From: JADKIH01 sp031385005
Lineage (GTDB): Bacteria; Bacteroidota; Bacteroidia; AKYH767-A; 2013-40CM-41-45
Direction: 5' to 3'
Assembly (NCBI GenBank): GCA_031385005.1
Contig: JANNBB010000008.1
Span: forward strand, 1-64,000
DNA: 64,000 nucleotides
Below, piece by piece: positions 1 to 9,511 of the stretch (positions are counted from its first letter, which is position 1; the number at the start of each line of letters is the position of its first letter). The notes beneath the pieces were generated by a model that was not told the origin of the DNA, searched no databases, and saw nothing but the letters and a program-made list of their open reading frames with translations. A program made the position numbers and the translations under genes.

Positions 1-3000
1 GTTGAGTAAGTATATCCGTTATTGGACGAAGCGTTGATGGCACAAAAGGATTTCCATCGAAAAAATATTTTGTGTCGATGTTAATCTTGTCGCCTTCCAT
101 TACCGACAATACCTTCGCATGCCCAATTGGTTTTCCGGCACTGGAATTTAATTCGCTTACTTCCTGGTTAGGAGCATAAGTCGGGTCGAACGGATAATTG
201 CCGGGTTTAGGTTCACGTGTTGTCGGAATGTTATAAAACAACTGCTCTTCTGTAGGAGCATTTTCTAGCTCCATGGTTGCGGCATAATAATGATGGGCAA
301 CTTCATTGGTAACAACAGCACGGATATTCCCCAAATGATCTTTTAGGAAATAATCATAAAGAAAGGCATCTGCAGGGGATTGTGTTCGCGGACCGCGCGG
401 TCTGATTCGACCTTCCTCCGTCATAATAAACTGAAGACCATCCTGGGAATCGTATTCGATGCCATCGATGTAGTTGCGGGTAATGCCGTTTATGGTCTTT
501 TGTCGTTTTTGTTGATTGCCATCGTATAAATAACTAAGTGTGGTATTATTGATATCGATTACAGAAACCGGAAGATTAAATACGTTATAGTTAATTGTTA
601 ATTTTTTATTTTCATCATCAATCATGTTTCCATTAAGGTCATATTGATAATCGGGAGAAGAAACATTGAGATCTTCAAATCCCATTGTATTGCTTTGCGT
701 AATATTATCCGTTATATCCTGTATCTGATTGCCTAGATGATTATAATTTAAATCATCAATAGTAGCTCCTCTATATGTTCTTTTCAGGTGAGTAATATTA
801 CCCATTGGATCATAATGCAAGGTCTCATCGAAAAAATGAGCCATATTATTAAATACGTTAGGGTAATTATCAGAGCTTTCGCAATAATAACCGGCAGTCA
901 TCCGGTTTAAATTGTCGTAACGATATACATATGCTTTTTCCGCATTGGCATTGGCATTTACGTTGCCATTATATGGGGAACAAAACTTCCATTTTATGGC
1001 TGAAATGTTCCCGTTAAATCTTGAAACAGGGGCCAGATCGTTTAGAGTAGTGCTAATTCCGGAAACATCATCATAAAATAATTCTTCGCCAAATGCATCC
1101 TGATCATCCGTATTTGTAATTCCGCCGTCACAACTTATTGAAGAATTGTTAATATTACTCAACCATCCTCTGATGTTATAACGGTAATCTATTGTTTGAA
1201 GAAAGCTGGTTTGTCCATTACAATTCGTATAAGTAGTTGTTCCATTATTGTGAAGTTTTTTAGTTATTAATTGACCAACTTCATTATATTCATTATGCTC
1301 CAGTAGTATATCAGGATCAGAGTTAATTTGTTTGTGTATATCTAATAACCGTCCGGTATGATCATAGGTATTCGTAGTTGCTATTTCCAAAGGTGTATAC
1401 TGAGCAGTTGTATGATACCTTGTGGAAGAAGTGAGCTGCCCTGTAAAATTATACTGATTAGAATATTTATCCCAGCCGTCCAGTTGATTTTGTTTGTGTT
1501 TTTCAATGTTTCGGCATTTATCGTCATAATAATTCATATCTAGTAAATATGAAGATTGTGATGGATTACCCACATTAGGTGAGAGCTCATTTAGCGAACC
1601 GGTAACCAATGAATTTGTATGAATGGATTTGCCTGTTGGTGCTGTATAAGGAGAATGAACAGATAGCTGCGAATCGAAAAAATAATTATCATAGTAGTTA
1701 ATATTAAATAATTCGGAAACTACAGTTGGATAAGCTGAGTTAGTATAACCTAAAATTGCCGGATTTACTGAAGTAAACATTTCGTGATTAGGATTATTAT
1801 TGCAAAATAAATCAACAGCACTTTGAATTACGTTTCTTGTTCCTGGGTAATTCAAGGAATAACCATTCGAAATGCTTCTACGTAAGGCATCGTATTTAAA
1901 GCATTTCCAGCCGCCCTCAACTCTTTCCTTACCATCCTGCGACATTATAATATTGTCAATATCATTGTAAACAAAGTACTCCCAGTCTTTTCCCGGAATT
2001 TTCTTTTCAATTTGTCTTCCTTTTTCATCGTAATGATAAGCATAAACCCAATTATTGAAAACAGGATCGGATTCAGTGAAATTATGAATACCCTGATTTT
2101 GTAATTCGATTAATGCACTTTGAGGAATTACATAACAAAGACGACCAAAATCATCATAAACATAATAAGTAAAGATTAATGTCGCTGCACATGATTGACA
2201 GTGATTGTTGTTTGTTCCTTCTGTATAATCATACGTTTCATTGGTTGAAGATTCAATTTCAACAACATTACATTTTGCAACCAACTGACCAAGTAGATTC
2301 GTATACTCAAAACTGTGATTATGATCCGGATCAATTTGAGCCTTTTTAAATAATGTATTTTGAACATAATTTTGATTTGATACGGCACCATTGGGAAATC
2401 CATTTGATAGATCAACTGTCCATAACTGAACTTCATCAAGATCGTTTGAATTATATGCAAGGTTTGTAACATGTCCACTTCCTAATTGCCAAGAATCTCC
2501 GGCAGCACCTTGATTAATGATTCGATTAAGTGGCGACGCCTCATATTCTGATTCTGAAAACGGATAATTAGAATGTGCTACATATTGCTGATTCAGATAA
2601 AAGGATGATTGATTTCCTGTCAATGCGTTGGCATCAAAGCTTCCATTATTTGTAGATGAAGAATATGGTAAATAATTTTTAGGATTTCTGCCAAAAGCAT
2701 CAAACTCAAAAGGGGTGATTATGTCATTTCCCTGAGGACTTTGTCTTTCATTGACCGTCTGTATTTGTCTTCCTAATCCATCCAGAAAAGAATTGTTTCG
2801 ATTATATTCATTCCAGGCAGGTAAATTCTGATTTACCTGTGCCACAGAATACGGAGAACGGAAAAGTGTTTCGGAAACTTTATTATGATCACCTGTAATT
2901 TGTAAATCCTTATAGTGATAATCGTTCTTTTTTAAAACTTTATTATTAAAATCGCAAATAAATTGTAAGCGTCCAAAATTATCATAGTTAAAATACTGCG

Positions 3001-6000
3001 GTAAGCTGTTTTGATCACTAATTGAAGAGACCTGATTAAATTTGGAATCATAAGTTACTGTCTTTGTCTCGGAAGGGATTGGTTCAAATCGGATATCGTC
3101 TACATTAATAGTGAATGCATCCGTATTCTTAATTATACAGGAAATCCATAAATTACTATTTGAATTCATCAAGTGATGAACATTTTCAAGATTTATAATA
3201 ACTTCCTGATAAGTCCATTCATTCGAATTTCCGGTGAACGAAACCTGTTGGCTTCCAGAAAGAGCTGTTCCAGTCAGGCTACTTTTTGCATTTAAAACCA
3301 GAGTTCCATTTTGTTTATTATATCCATTCGGGAAATTTACCCAGCAGGATAAGCGATAAAGTTGATTTTGGTTATCAGGATAAAAATCATGAGTTATTGA
3401 ATTATTTCCTGACGGAATTTTTACGCTCCAATCACCGGTATGTGCTTTAGACTGATCGCTGCTAACATTCCCTGTCCAATTATCATCTGCATTGCCAAGA
3501 GTTTCGAATCCGGTATAGCTACATTCATTTCCAGTTACATTCGAACTATAATTGGCATTGGTAAATGAGGCAATTGGATTAAAGGTATTTTGATCCCACA
3601 TGAATGAATTTGAAATGTCTCTTTCCTTATGATATTTTAATAAATTTCCGGAAGCATCGTAACTGTCATAATTAATTGTTGGTTTATAATGTGAGTCCAT
3701 TAAGATACCATTAGAGGATAATGATGAACTACTGAAATTCACAGATTCAATTGGTTCTGCTGTTTGTATAGAATAGATTTTACGAGGTAAAATATATTTT
3801 ATAGACCCGGAAGCATTATTGAATAAATTGTAAACTGTAAATGTTCCATTAGTTACAAATTCGTTCCCGCTTATATTTTTCTTTTCCAATTGTTCAATCG
3901 GAATCCCGGTCATGTGTTTAAAATTTACATTTGAAGAATTACCCATGGCCTGAAGTGCAGCAATTCCGGGATCTGTTGAAGTTGTATTCAAATTAAAATC
4001 TTGTGCATATTTATATTCAGAAAATATCTCAGAACCATCAGAGTTGTTAGTTACTGCTTTAGTTAAATGAATGTGGTTCGGGCTGTCGTAATGGTAAGTG
4101 TGTGTTTTAATGACTGGGTTTTGACCGGACATATCGTAATTAATTTCAGTTGAAGAATCCATAAAATACCATTCGCGTGTTACTTTGTAATAGGATTCAT
4201 TATATTGATCTTCCATACCCCAACAGGTGTTATCGGGCATTTGAATTCTTATTTGATTTCTATATCCCTTTGTTTCGACATAATTTGGATCACCATTTGA
4301 AGAATTAAAATGGTATGTGTTGTCTATTTCTTTGACTGGAATAAAACTGCCTGCTGAAGTTTTCGCGTAATCAATACTTTTCAATAGCAAACCGCCCTTA
4401 TAGTCATCATTTGTAGGAGGTACATTTAGTGGTCCTTGAAAACCTGAAGGATGCCATTGATTAAACAAATACTCCGTTTTACCATTTTCGCAATTATTGC
4501 CGTTATAAACGGTCGAAGCAAAATAACCAACATTGCTTCCTTGGCTCGTTCCAAGAATTGACATAGAATGCGCTGAAATAATATCGTAGTAATTTATTAT
4601 TGATTGTCCAACACAGGGAGCGCAATTTGTACAATTAAAGGGTAATTCTTTAACTTGATATGTATAACTACTTAAATAATGTGGATTTGAAAAAAGTACT
4701 CCGGTTGATCGTAAGTCTCCGTTTGAGTCTTCAACTTCATACTTAAATAATTTTATTTTATTCTTGTTAACATCTATTCCATCATAATCGACAATTTTAT
4801 TTATTCGAACACCACCAGTAAAACTTTTGTAATTATTATCAACAACGTAATTAGTATAGTCAAGATTTAAATTAACGGTTAAATTTAAGTTATTGCTAGA
4901 TCCAACATTTGGCCACATTTGATCAATTCCATCAATTACTGTCTCGATTTCATAATATCCAACGTTTAAAGAGACCATTTCTATACCAGTCTCATCTTGT
5001 GTAGAAGAATAAAAATTATGTGATTTGGACCAAATTATATTTCCTGAACTTAAATCCTTTATACGTACGTAACCTAAAATGACATTATCAATCCAGTTTG
5101 TGTTATTTGTAGTATTTCTATCAAACGTATAATGTGATTGAATAAATTCATGTTGTAAAATAGAAAATGAGTGCGTGTGAGTTATTGTATAGTTTGATGG
5201 ATAAGAATTAGAATTTACCGTTGAAGTACTAGAGACATTTATATTTACAGGATGGTAATTTGAAGTTGATGTATAGTATTCGTTTGGTTCATAGGTAAAT
5301 TCTGTTGTTCCACCAGTTGGGTATGTAATTAATTTTAATATTCCCCTATTTGCAATTGTAATATCTGATGTTGCTTCTCTATCAGCTCCATTATAGTATT
5401 GAGGCAAAAGATTTTTAGGAATTAAATTTTGATTATTATTTTTTCCATTGTAGTATCCCCAATGATCCTGTGCATAAGAGTTTACGGCTGGTAAAAGATC
5501 AGGAGAAAAGTAGTCGAATGTATATGGTGGTTGACAATTATTACTCGCATCACAAAACTGCATCGATGTTAATTTGAGACGCTTTTTATTAATGGAGTTG
5601 CTATTAAAATAACTGTATGAAAAATTAATTGTTTGAGTCGCTGTACCATTTGTTTTGCAAATAATCTGATCTAGTTTTTTTTCATATTGAATATCATCTC
5701 TGTTAGAAGTAATAAAATCTATTTCTTTATTTTGATAAATAATTTTATGAAGTTTGATCATTTCCATGTAATTACCTACTGTTGATGGTGTAATAACAAT
5801 ATTACTTGGCCCGCCATTTGCACTTTGAGTCATTGTCAATTGGTGACTTACTACGCAACCCAGATTTACTATATTACTACCGTGTTCATATTCAAAATTA
5901 ATTTGATCATTTTTTTGAGAAGATGAAATTGATGTTATATACCAAGCAGAAATATCATTCTCTGTTGTTTCAACGGAATTATTTTCACCAAATTTGTATA

Positions 6001-6610
6001 TAGTTCCTGTTTCATCCGTTAATGTCCATGATTGAATGTTTCCTTGACTATCTCTGTACGGTTTCACAATAATATCCTGCGCAGGAGTGGTTGTAAATTC
6101 TCCATTTCCGATATAAATAATTCTTCCTGATTTAATTCCTATATTGTAATAAATGATATCAGGCTCTGTATCTAAAAATCCTTGTGAAATACTTAATTTA
6201 TCTGATTCGACCAGAGTCCCATAATTAATCAAATCAAAAATACTTGAATTATAGTACCCAACTTGACCTCCATCATCGGCTTGACCTTTAATTGTACGAG
6301 TAATCACAAAACCAGCATTTAATGAAAACCCTAAACCTACCCATGAGGCTTGTTCTTGAACTTTTATTCCTCCCGAGTGATAACTTAGAGATATTGGTAA
6401 CGCAAATGTTTTACTTTGCAAATCTGAAATTGGAATACTGATATTAGGAATACCTGTATAATTACTAACTGGCACCTCAATATACTTACCTAATGCACTT
6501 GCTGTTGGAGATGGTGGTAAAATTCTAAAATTATCAGAAGGTGGTTGTTGTCCACGCGTATCCAGTAAGAAAGTAAGAATAATAATAATTAAAAGTGTAG
6601 CAGTTTTCAT
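1..6610 (-). CDS. RHS/YD-repeat (DUF6443-type) surface protein, C-terminus beyond window
   Basis: I translated this frame by hand from position 6610 down to position 2 and found it open, so about 2,203 codons are visible and the 3' end lies outside the window. The N-terminus (MKTATLLIIIILTFLL) is a signal peptide. The first half is beta-rich. A DUF6443-like segment near 2740-2880 contains DGLGRQIQTV, and YD-type repeats follow: YDNFGRL near 2970-2990, YDDFGRL near 2140-2160, YDPMGNITHL near 790-815. The RHS core hallmark KDHLGNIRAV lies near 310-345. Bacteroidota RHS proteins of this type usually carry a variable, often toxic or unknown, C-terminal tip after the core; that tip is not in view. 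An in-frame ATG at 6643 is an alternative start, adding 11 residues. It lies just downstream of the barrel-like gene at 6707-8149 on the same strand, probably co-transcribed. Confidence 0.85.
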   Translation of the reverse strand, partial: MKTATLLIIIILTFLLDTRGQQPPSDNFRILPPSPTASALGKYIEVPVSNYTGIPNISIPISDLQSKTFALPISLSYHSGGIKVQEQASWVGLGFSLNAGFVITRTIKGQADDGGQVGYYNSSIFDLINYGTLVESDKLSISQGFLDTEPDIIYYNIGIKSGRIIYIGNGEFTTTPAQDIIVKPYRDSQGNIQSWTLTDETGTIYKFGENNSVETTENDISAWYITSISSSQKNDQINFEYEHGSNIVNLGCVVSHQLTMTQSANGGPSNIVITPSTVGNYMEMIKLHKIIYQNKEIDFITSNRDDIQYEKKLDQIICKTNGTATQTINFSYSYFNSNSINKKRLKLTSMQFCDASNNCQPPYTFDYFSPDLLPAVNSYAQDHWGYYNGKNNNQNLIPKNLLPQYYNGADREATSDITIANRGILKLITYPTGGTTEFTYEPNEYYTSTSNYHPVNINVSSTSTVNSNSYPSNYTITHTHSFSILQHEFIQSHYTFDRNTTNNTNWIDNVILGYVRIKDLSSGNIIWSKSHNFYSSTQDETGIEMVSLNVGYYEIETVIDGIDQMWPNVGSSNNLNLTVNLNLDYTNYVVDNNYKSFTGGVRINKIVDYDGIDVNKNKIKLFKYEVEDSNGDLRSTGVLFSNPHYLSSYTYQVKELPFNCTNCAPCVGQSIINYYDIISAHSMSILGTSQGSNVGYFASTVYNGNNCENGKTEYLFNQWHPSGFQGPLNVPPTNDDYKGGLLLKSIDYAKTSAGSFIPVKEIDNTYHFNSSNGDPNYVETKGYRNQIRIQMPDNTCWGMEDQYNESYYKVTREWYFMDSSTEINYDMSGQNPVIKTHTYHYDSPNHIHLTKAVTNNSDGSEIFSEYKYAQDFNLNTTSTDPGIAALQAMGNSSNVNFKHMTGIPIEQLEKKNISGNEFVTNGTFTVYNLFNNASGSIKYILPRKIYSIQTAEPIESVNFSSSSLSSNGILMDSHYKPTINYDSYDASGNLLKYHKERDISNSFMWDQNTFNPIASFTNANYSSNVTGNECSYTGFETLGNADDNWTGNVSSDQSKAHTGDWSVKIPSGNNSITHDFYPDNQNQLYRLSCWVNFPNGYNKQNGTLVLNAKSSLTGTALSGSQQVSFTGNSNEWTYQEVIINLENVHHLMNSNSNLWISCIIKNTDAFTINVDDIRFEPIPSETKTVTYDSKFNQVSSISDQNSLPQYFNYDNFGRLQFICDFNNKVLKKNDYHYKDLQITGDHNKVSETLFRSPYSVAQVNQNLPAWNEYNRNNSFLDGLGRQIQTVNERQSPQGNDIITPFEFDAFGRNPKNYLPYSSSTNNGSFDANALTGNQSSFYLNQQYVAHSNYPFSESEYEASPLNRIINQGAAGDSWQLGSGHVTNLAYNSNDLDEVQLWTVDLSNGFPNGAVSNQNYVQNTLFKKAQIDPDHNHSFEYTNLLGQLVAKCNVVEIESSTNETYDYTEGTNNNHCQSCAATLIFTYYVYDDFGRLCYVIPQSALIELQNQGIHNFTESDPVFNNWVYAYHYDEKGRQIEKKIPGKDWEYFVYNDIDNIIMSQDGKERVEGGWKCFKYDALRRSISNGYSLNYPGTRNVIQSAVDLFCNNNPNHEMFTSVNPAILGYTNSAYPTVVSELFNINYYDNYFFDSQLSVHSPYTAPTGKSIHTNSLVTGSLNELSPNVGNPSQSSYLLDMNYYDDKCRNIEKHKQNQLDGWDKYSNQYNFTGQLTSSTRYHTTAQYTPLEIATTNTYDHTGRLLDIHKQINSDPDILLEHNEYNEVGQLITKKLHNNGTTTYTNCNGQTSFLQTIDYRYNIRGWLSNINNSSISCDGGITNTDDQDAFGEELFYDDVSGISTTLNDLAPVSRFNGNISAIKWKFCSPYNGNVNANANAEKAYVYRYDNLNRMTAGYYCESSDNYPNVFNNMAHFFDETLHYDPMGNITHLKRTYRGATIDDLNYNHLGNQIQDITDNITQSNTMGFEDLNVSSPDYQYDLNGNMIDDENKKLTINYNVFNLPVSVIDINNTTLSYLYDGNQQKRQKTINGITRNYIDGIEYDSQDGLQFIMTEEGRIRPRGPRTQSPADAFLYDYFLKDHLGNIRAVVTNEVAHHYYAATMELENAPTEEQLFYNIPTTREPKPGNYPFDPTYAPNQEVSELNSSAGKPIGHAKVLSVMEGDKINIDTKYFFDGNPFVPSTLRPITDILTQ

Positions 6611-6706
6611 AGTACCTGTTGATTTAAATTCGATATTTTTCATAAATAAATACTTTAATTATATGTTCGTTTTGTGGTACTTAATTAATTCCTTTTATCG
6701 TAAAGG

Positions 6707-8149
6707 TTACTTCCCAAAATCCCATCCAACTCTATAGATAAATGCTGACGAGGGAGTTTTATGTTGATTATTTAGGAAATTATATAATAGTGAGACCGTA
6801 GGAATTATTTTTTCTTTGTAATTGTATTTCAGTTTTATCCCGGCCAATGCGCTATCATCCCAAATCATTTTTTTAGATCCCTTTTCATTTGTAAATGATG
6901 CAGGGTTACTTCCTTTTTTTTCATACCCGCATTCAAAAATCAAAATATTTGAAATTTTATAGTCTAAAAAAGAACTTAAACCAATTCCTTCATTCGAAAA
7001 TTTAGTTTTATTCCATCCATTGCCAAGTCCGAGTATATAAGAAACTCCGATACCGGGTTTTATTTTATCAGTAATCTTATATCCCGCTTGAAACAGAATT
7101 GATAAAGTTGATGGAAAGGAGTTTTTCCCGGGGTTGATTTGAAAATTATTTCCAAATTCAACTCGGTCTAGAAAGGATTTTGTTTTTACAGCGTTTGGCT
7201 TGAATGATGGAATGTCGGCAGCATTTGTTGTATTTCCATAATTCCCACTTTTGAGTTTATCAAAAGTATTATTCATGGGCTCCATATTTTTCTTGACAAT
7301 ATCTTTTGCTTCAGCACCTAATTCTTTAACATCTTTATTGACCAGGCTCTTGGTTTGTTTGATGGTTTGCAATCCCTTTAAATTATTTCCCCAATCGGAT
7401 GGTATTTTCGAAAATGCAGATAGTTGTCCGTTTTTTGAAATGAAATTCTTAAAATCAGCATTGTTTTTCAATAATTCAATTGCTTTTTGATCAACATTAG
7501 AAAAATCAGCATACTTATTTTTGTATTCCTCGATTTGATTATGATAATAGTAATTAACTTTATCGCAATCCTTATAATTTGATTTCAGTTGAGGATAATC
7601 ATTAACTAACCCCTTAGAAAGCATTTTCCGCTCTCGAAAATATTGCTGCAATTTCGAGGATTGAGAAAGCTCGTCTTCAAGTTTCTGTGATTCAATAGTC
7701 GATTCTGCTAATTTTAGGGAATCAATTCCGTTATCATACTCTGAATTCTTTTTTAAAAAATCGAGCGCAGATTTAAGAGTGTCTATCTTTGGGAAATACT
7801 CTTTTGACCCACTATTATTCTTAATTGCGGTTAAACAATTAGGATCGTTCTGATGATAGTATAAGGGATCTCTTTTGAGAGAAAATATATTATCAGCCAG
7901 CTCAGGATTTAACTTACAAAGTTTGCGATGCAGTTTGTTTTCCGAACGGAAGTATTTTTTAAGATACCTCTTATTAGTTCTGACAATTCTTTTACTTAAC
8001 AGCTCCGAGCTGTTTTTCGAGCTGCTTATAAATTTATTAAATACCTGCTCATTTTTTGATGTTTGAGAATACAGGTAATCACTTTCACATATAATAAACA
8101 ACAAAACGATTGGATGGAGGAAAATAATTTTGAAAACCGTATTCTTCAT
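6707..8149 (-). CDS. Secreted protein with coiled-coil middle and outer-membrane beta-barrel-like C-terminus
   Basis: The 480-residue product begins with a hydrophobic signal segment (about residues 8-28, ending in LYSQ). Residues 30-300 are charged and helical with many Lys, Glu and Ser, probably coiled coil. From about residue 325 the sequence alternates in the manner of transmembrane beta-strands, with YKITDKIKPGIGVSYILGLG and a terminal strand ending VGWDFGK, typical of an outer-membrane barrel. I do not recognise a named family. The gap to the RHS gene is under 100 bases on the same strand, so the two are likely one operon; a role in surface display or transport of the RHS protein is inference. 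The start ATG at 8149 is the first before the signal peptide. Confidence 0.7.
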   Translation of the reverse strand: MKNTVFKIIFLHPIVLLFIICESDYLYSQTSKNEQVFNKFISSSKNSSELLSKRIVRTNKRYLKKYFRSENKLHRKLCKLNPELADNIFSLKRDPLYYHQNDPNCLTAIKNNSGSKEYFPKIDTLKSALDFLKKNSEYDNGIDSLKLAESTIESQKLEDELSQSSKLQQYFRERKMLSKGLVNDYPQLKSNYKDCDKVNYYYHNQIEEYKNKYADFSNVDQKAIELLKNNADFKNFISKNGQLSAFSKIPSDWGNNLKGLQTIKQTKSLVNKDVKELGAEAKDIVKKNMEPMNNTFDKLKSGNYGNTTNAADIPSFKPNAVKTKSFLDRVEFGNNFQINPGKNSFPSTLSILFQAGYKITDKIKPGIGVSYILGLGNGWNKTKFSNEGIGLSSFLDYKISNILIFECGYEKKGSNPASFTNEKGSKKMIWDDSALAGIKLKYNYKEKIIPTVSLLYNFLNNQHKTPSSAFIYRVGWDFGK

Positions 8150-8306
8150 AAATAGAATATTAAAGGGTAAAGGAAATACTATTACAATTCTTGAAATTTG
8201 AAAAAACCAACGAATTGATATGGACTGCTACTTGGTCATAATCTGCCATTGCCAGGTTTGTTTGATCAAAGCCAAACAAGAATATTTGAATAAATTTTTT
8301 AAAAAA

Positions 8307-8322
8307 ACAGTATTTATACTGT
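8307..8322. promoter_or_regulatory. Short dyad upstream of the response-regulator gene
   Basis: ACAGTA and TACTGT form a perfect 6-bp inverted repeat around TTTA, 46 bases upstream of the ATG at 8368. It is suitably placed for an operator or autoregulatory site. No binding protein can be named from sequence. Confidence 0.35.
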
Positions 8323-8367
8323 TGTAATTGTAAAAAATTATATCTTCGTCTTGATATATCTTTTAAT

Positions 8368-9090
8368 ATGTCCAGACTTAACCCTTTTAAAGTAATCGTA
8401 GCCGATGATTCTCCGGTTTTCAGATTTGGGCTTGCTACCCTGTTAAAGAATGTACCATTTATAAGTAAAGTTGTAAGGGAAGCAAAGGATGAAAACGAAG
8501 TATTAGGTAATCTTGAGAAGAATATATTTGATATTGTATTTATAGATATTCAAATGCAACGGATGCATGGAATAGAGACCATCTATAAAATCATTAAACA
8601 GTTTCCTAAAGTGAAAGTCATTGCGCTATTAATGGATGAAAGGAATATCTACACTGACGAAATACTTCATAGTGGAGCAAATGGATTCATTTTGAAAAAT
8701 TGCGACAAGCAAGAAATTATAAATGCACTTGTTCAAGTATGCAACGGTGAGCAGTATTTTGCACCTCAGGTTTTGAACCTGATCTCATTAAACAACAAAG
8801 AAAAAATCAGATTAAGAAAGTCGAGTATTGCAGATAAGAACATGATAGCAATAATGTATTTAATTTACCATGAGAAAACATCAAAGGAGATTGCTGGAAT
8901 ATTGAACCTTTCACCACGTACCATTGAAGATTACAGAATCAAAATTTTAAGAAGGACTAATTCCGATAACATGATTGGTATTATTAAATATGTTGTTGAA
9001 AACGGCATTCATATAGATGCCTTGATGATTGCAAGTTATGGCCGGTTCTGTGTAAAGCGAGATCATCAGATGATAGATTATATTCGATAG
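8368..9090 (+). CDS. LuxR/NarL-type response regulator
   Basis: The 240-residue protein has a receiver domain at about residues 8-130 and a C-terminal LuxR-type helix-turn-helix at about 155-220 (SKEIAGILNLSPRTIEDYR). The acidic pair D13-D14, phospho-acceptor D60 in FIDIQM and K110 in GFILKN are present. The conserved Thr/Ser after beta-4 is replaced: the segment reads VIALLMDERN, so the usual switch hydroxyl is Leu88 or Met89. No histidine kinase is adjacent, so it is an orphan here. A short dyad lies upstream. The most likely role is DNA-binding regulation from a phosphorylation input, although the altered switch residue could weaken phospho-dependence. Confidence 0.85.
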   Translation: MSRLNPFKVIVADDSPVFRFGLATLLKNVPFISKVVREAKDENEVLGNLEKNIFDIVFIDIQMQRMHGIETIYKIIKQFPKVKVIALLMDERNIYTDEILHSGANGFILKNCDKQEIINALVQVCNGEQYFAPQVLNLISLNNKEKIRLRKSSIADKNMIAIMYLIYHEKTSKEIAGILNLSPRTIEDYRIKILRRTNSDNMIGIIKYVVENGIHIDALMIASYGRFCVKRDHQMIDYIR

Positions 9091-9511
9091 TTTTATAAAG
9101 GAGTTTGCAGAGACAGAAGCTGTGTCGTGTTTAAAGAAGTGAAGAGTGAACTTTAACAATAAACAATGAACAGCAAAATGAAAAACTATGAAGTTTTACC
9201 TACCGCAACGGGCTTGTCAGCCATTTGTCGTTAATTTTCATATTTCAAAGTTAGAAAACGAAGCGCGGTAGAGTTTAGCAGATGTGGAAAATAAGTACAG
9301 CGCAGCAGGGGTGCTTTCTAATTTTTGAAAATTAATATTATGATAGATTCAGTGTTTAGTGCAACATAATAGTATTTTTATGTTGCATTAAACACTTGAA
9401 TCTACCTTTTACAAAAAAAGAAAAAAAACATGAATTTTATTTTTTTTAAAAAAAGCGTGAAAAAATCCTGTTTATTGAAAAGGATCATATTCTCTCTTAT
9501 TCACTCACATT
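9091..9511. other. Intergenic region with one large hairpin
   Basis: These 421 bases between the response regulator and the recombinase hold no convincing gene. The only structure I see is the long inverted repeat described at 9344-9404; the rest is AT-rich with oligo-A and oligo-T runs. Confidence 0.5.
9344..9404. repeat. Long near-perfect inverted repeat (26/27-nt arms, 8-nt loop)
   Basis: The left arm at 9344-9369 and right arm at 9378-9404 are reverse complements except for one mismatch and one inserted base. The arm starts TAGATTCA and ends GCAACATAA. It lies between the 3' ends of convergent genes (response regulator and recombinase). The right arm is followed by a short T run, and A-rich sequence follows further on. 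It could be a bidirectional terminator, or terminal repeats of a very small mobile relic; the length exceeds that of most intrinsic terminators. Confidence 0.75.

Noticed and set aside
2176..2478. Minus-strand frame inside the RHS gene
   Set aside because: The true RHS frame is open through this region in another phase; this is a shadow frame.
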